Of a stretch of 7,500 bases of DNA, positions 7,299-7,500 are shown piece after piece. The notes beneath the pieces were generated by a model, which saw only the letters and a list, made by a program, of their open reading frames with translations, was not told the origin of the DNA and did not search any database. Numbering within the stretch: position 1 is the first letter of the stretch; every line of letters starts with the position of its first letter. The translations under genes were made by a program, and so were the position numbers. This stretch comes from Nocardioides sp. (GTDB taxonomy: Bacteria; Actinomycetota; Actinomycetes; Propionibacteriales; Nocardioidaceae), in contig JAOPXF010000355.1 of assembly GCA_025965295.1 (NCBI GenBank), positions 1-7,500 on the forward strand, given 5' to 3'.

Positions 7299-7442
7299 CC
7301 CAGCAGGGAGTGGGTCAGGCAGAGGAGCCCGGCCGCCTAGCTGCTCCCGGGTCAATGCGCGGGTGGCTTCAACCACGGCGAGCGGGCTGCCACCGGTGTC
7401 GGCGACGATGCGCTCCGCCGCCTCCGGTTCGATCGACGCCGA
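7299..7442 (-). pseudogene. LAL-type LuxR regulator ATPase fragment
   Basis: The minus strand reads SIEPEAAERIVADTGGSPLA followed by VVEATRALTREQLGGRAPLP and DPLPAG. This matches the segment of LuxR-family LAL regulators that follows the Walker motifs of the AAA ATPase domain, where members typically read A-x-x-I-V-x-x-T-x-G-N-P-L-A-L-x-E-L-P-R-x-L-T-x-x-Q-L and then P-L-P-D-P-L-P. Similarity stops at DPLPAG, where LAL proteins continue with a helical segment and, several hundred residues later, a LuxR HTH. It also fades above about 7442, so only an internal piece of about 48 residues remains. The frame carries no stop down to the kinase start, so it can be mistaken for the kinase N-terminus. 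Known LAL proteins are 800-1000 residues, so this is a broken remnant. Confidence 0.7.
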
Positions 7443-7500
7443 AGACGCAAAGATGCGCCGGTGACTACGCCGACAACTACCAGCAGTACCTGGCGAAGAA

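Noticed and set aside
7442..7500. Possible start of a divergent plus-strand gene (GTG at 7461, MTTPTTTSSTWRR, or the frame reading GDYADNYQQYLAK)
   Set aside because: Two competing frames, fewer than 20 residues each, no clear ribosome-binding site and no recognised family. It cannot be decided without sequence beyond the edge.

Overview
The window is strongly GC-rich, with codon third positions mostly G or C and GTG/TTG start codons. The recognisable genes (SulP transporter with a downstream universal stress protein, LAL-type LuxR ATPase, IS30-type transposase starting MRLTPQAIDQV) are typical of a high-GC actinobacterium. I cannot name the genus.

Right and centre (about 1430-7220, minus strand): a tight three-gene signalling operon in which each downstream gene overlaps the upstream stop by 4 bp. 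Gene 1 is a very large membrane hybrid histidine kinase: about ten N-terminal transmembrane helices, an extracytoplasmic Cache sensor, a further helix, PAS, HisKA, HATPase_c, two receiver domains and an HPt domain. Gene 2 is a stand-alone receiver protein. Gene 3 is a receiver fused to a SpoIIE/RsbU-type PP2C phosphatase. Every phosphotransfer residue is present. The likely logic is His794 to a receiver Asp to HPt His1362 to the receiver of gene 2 and/or gene 3, with regulated Ser/Thr phosphatase activity as the output. The expected phosphatase substrate (a phosphorylated STAS anti-anti-sigma factor or similar) is not in the window. A 40-codon reading frame for a tiny membrane protein lies just downstream.

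Left (1 to about 1230): a host locus followed by a graveyard of mobile-element relics. The 3' end of a SulP anion-transporter gene is followed by the 5' end of a universal stress protein gene that breaks after about 22 codons. The sequence then passes into an excisionase-like relic on the opposite strand, a tRNA(Ala)-like 3' end that is not part of a complete tRNA (an attachment-site scar), about 340 bp with no intact gene, and a frameshifted, truncated IS30-family transposase.

Right edge (about 7300-7500, minus strand): a fragment of a LAL-type LuxR ATPase. It runs in frame, without a stop, into the kinase reading frame, so a longest-ORF call would give the kinase a spurious 53-residue N-terminal extension. 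The better start is the GTG at 7217, preceded by a near-consensus -10 element placed for a leaderless transcript.
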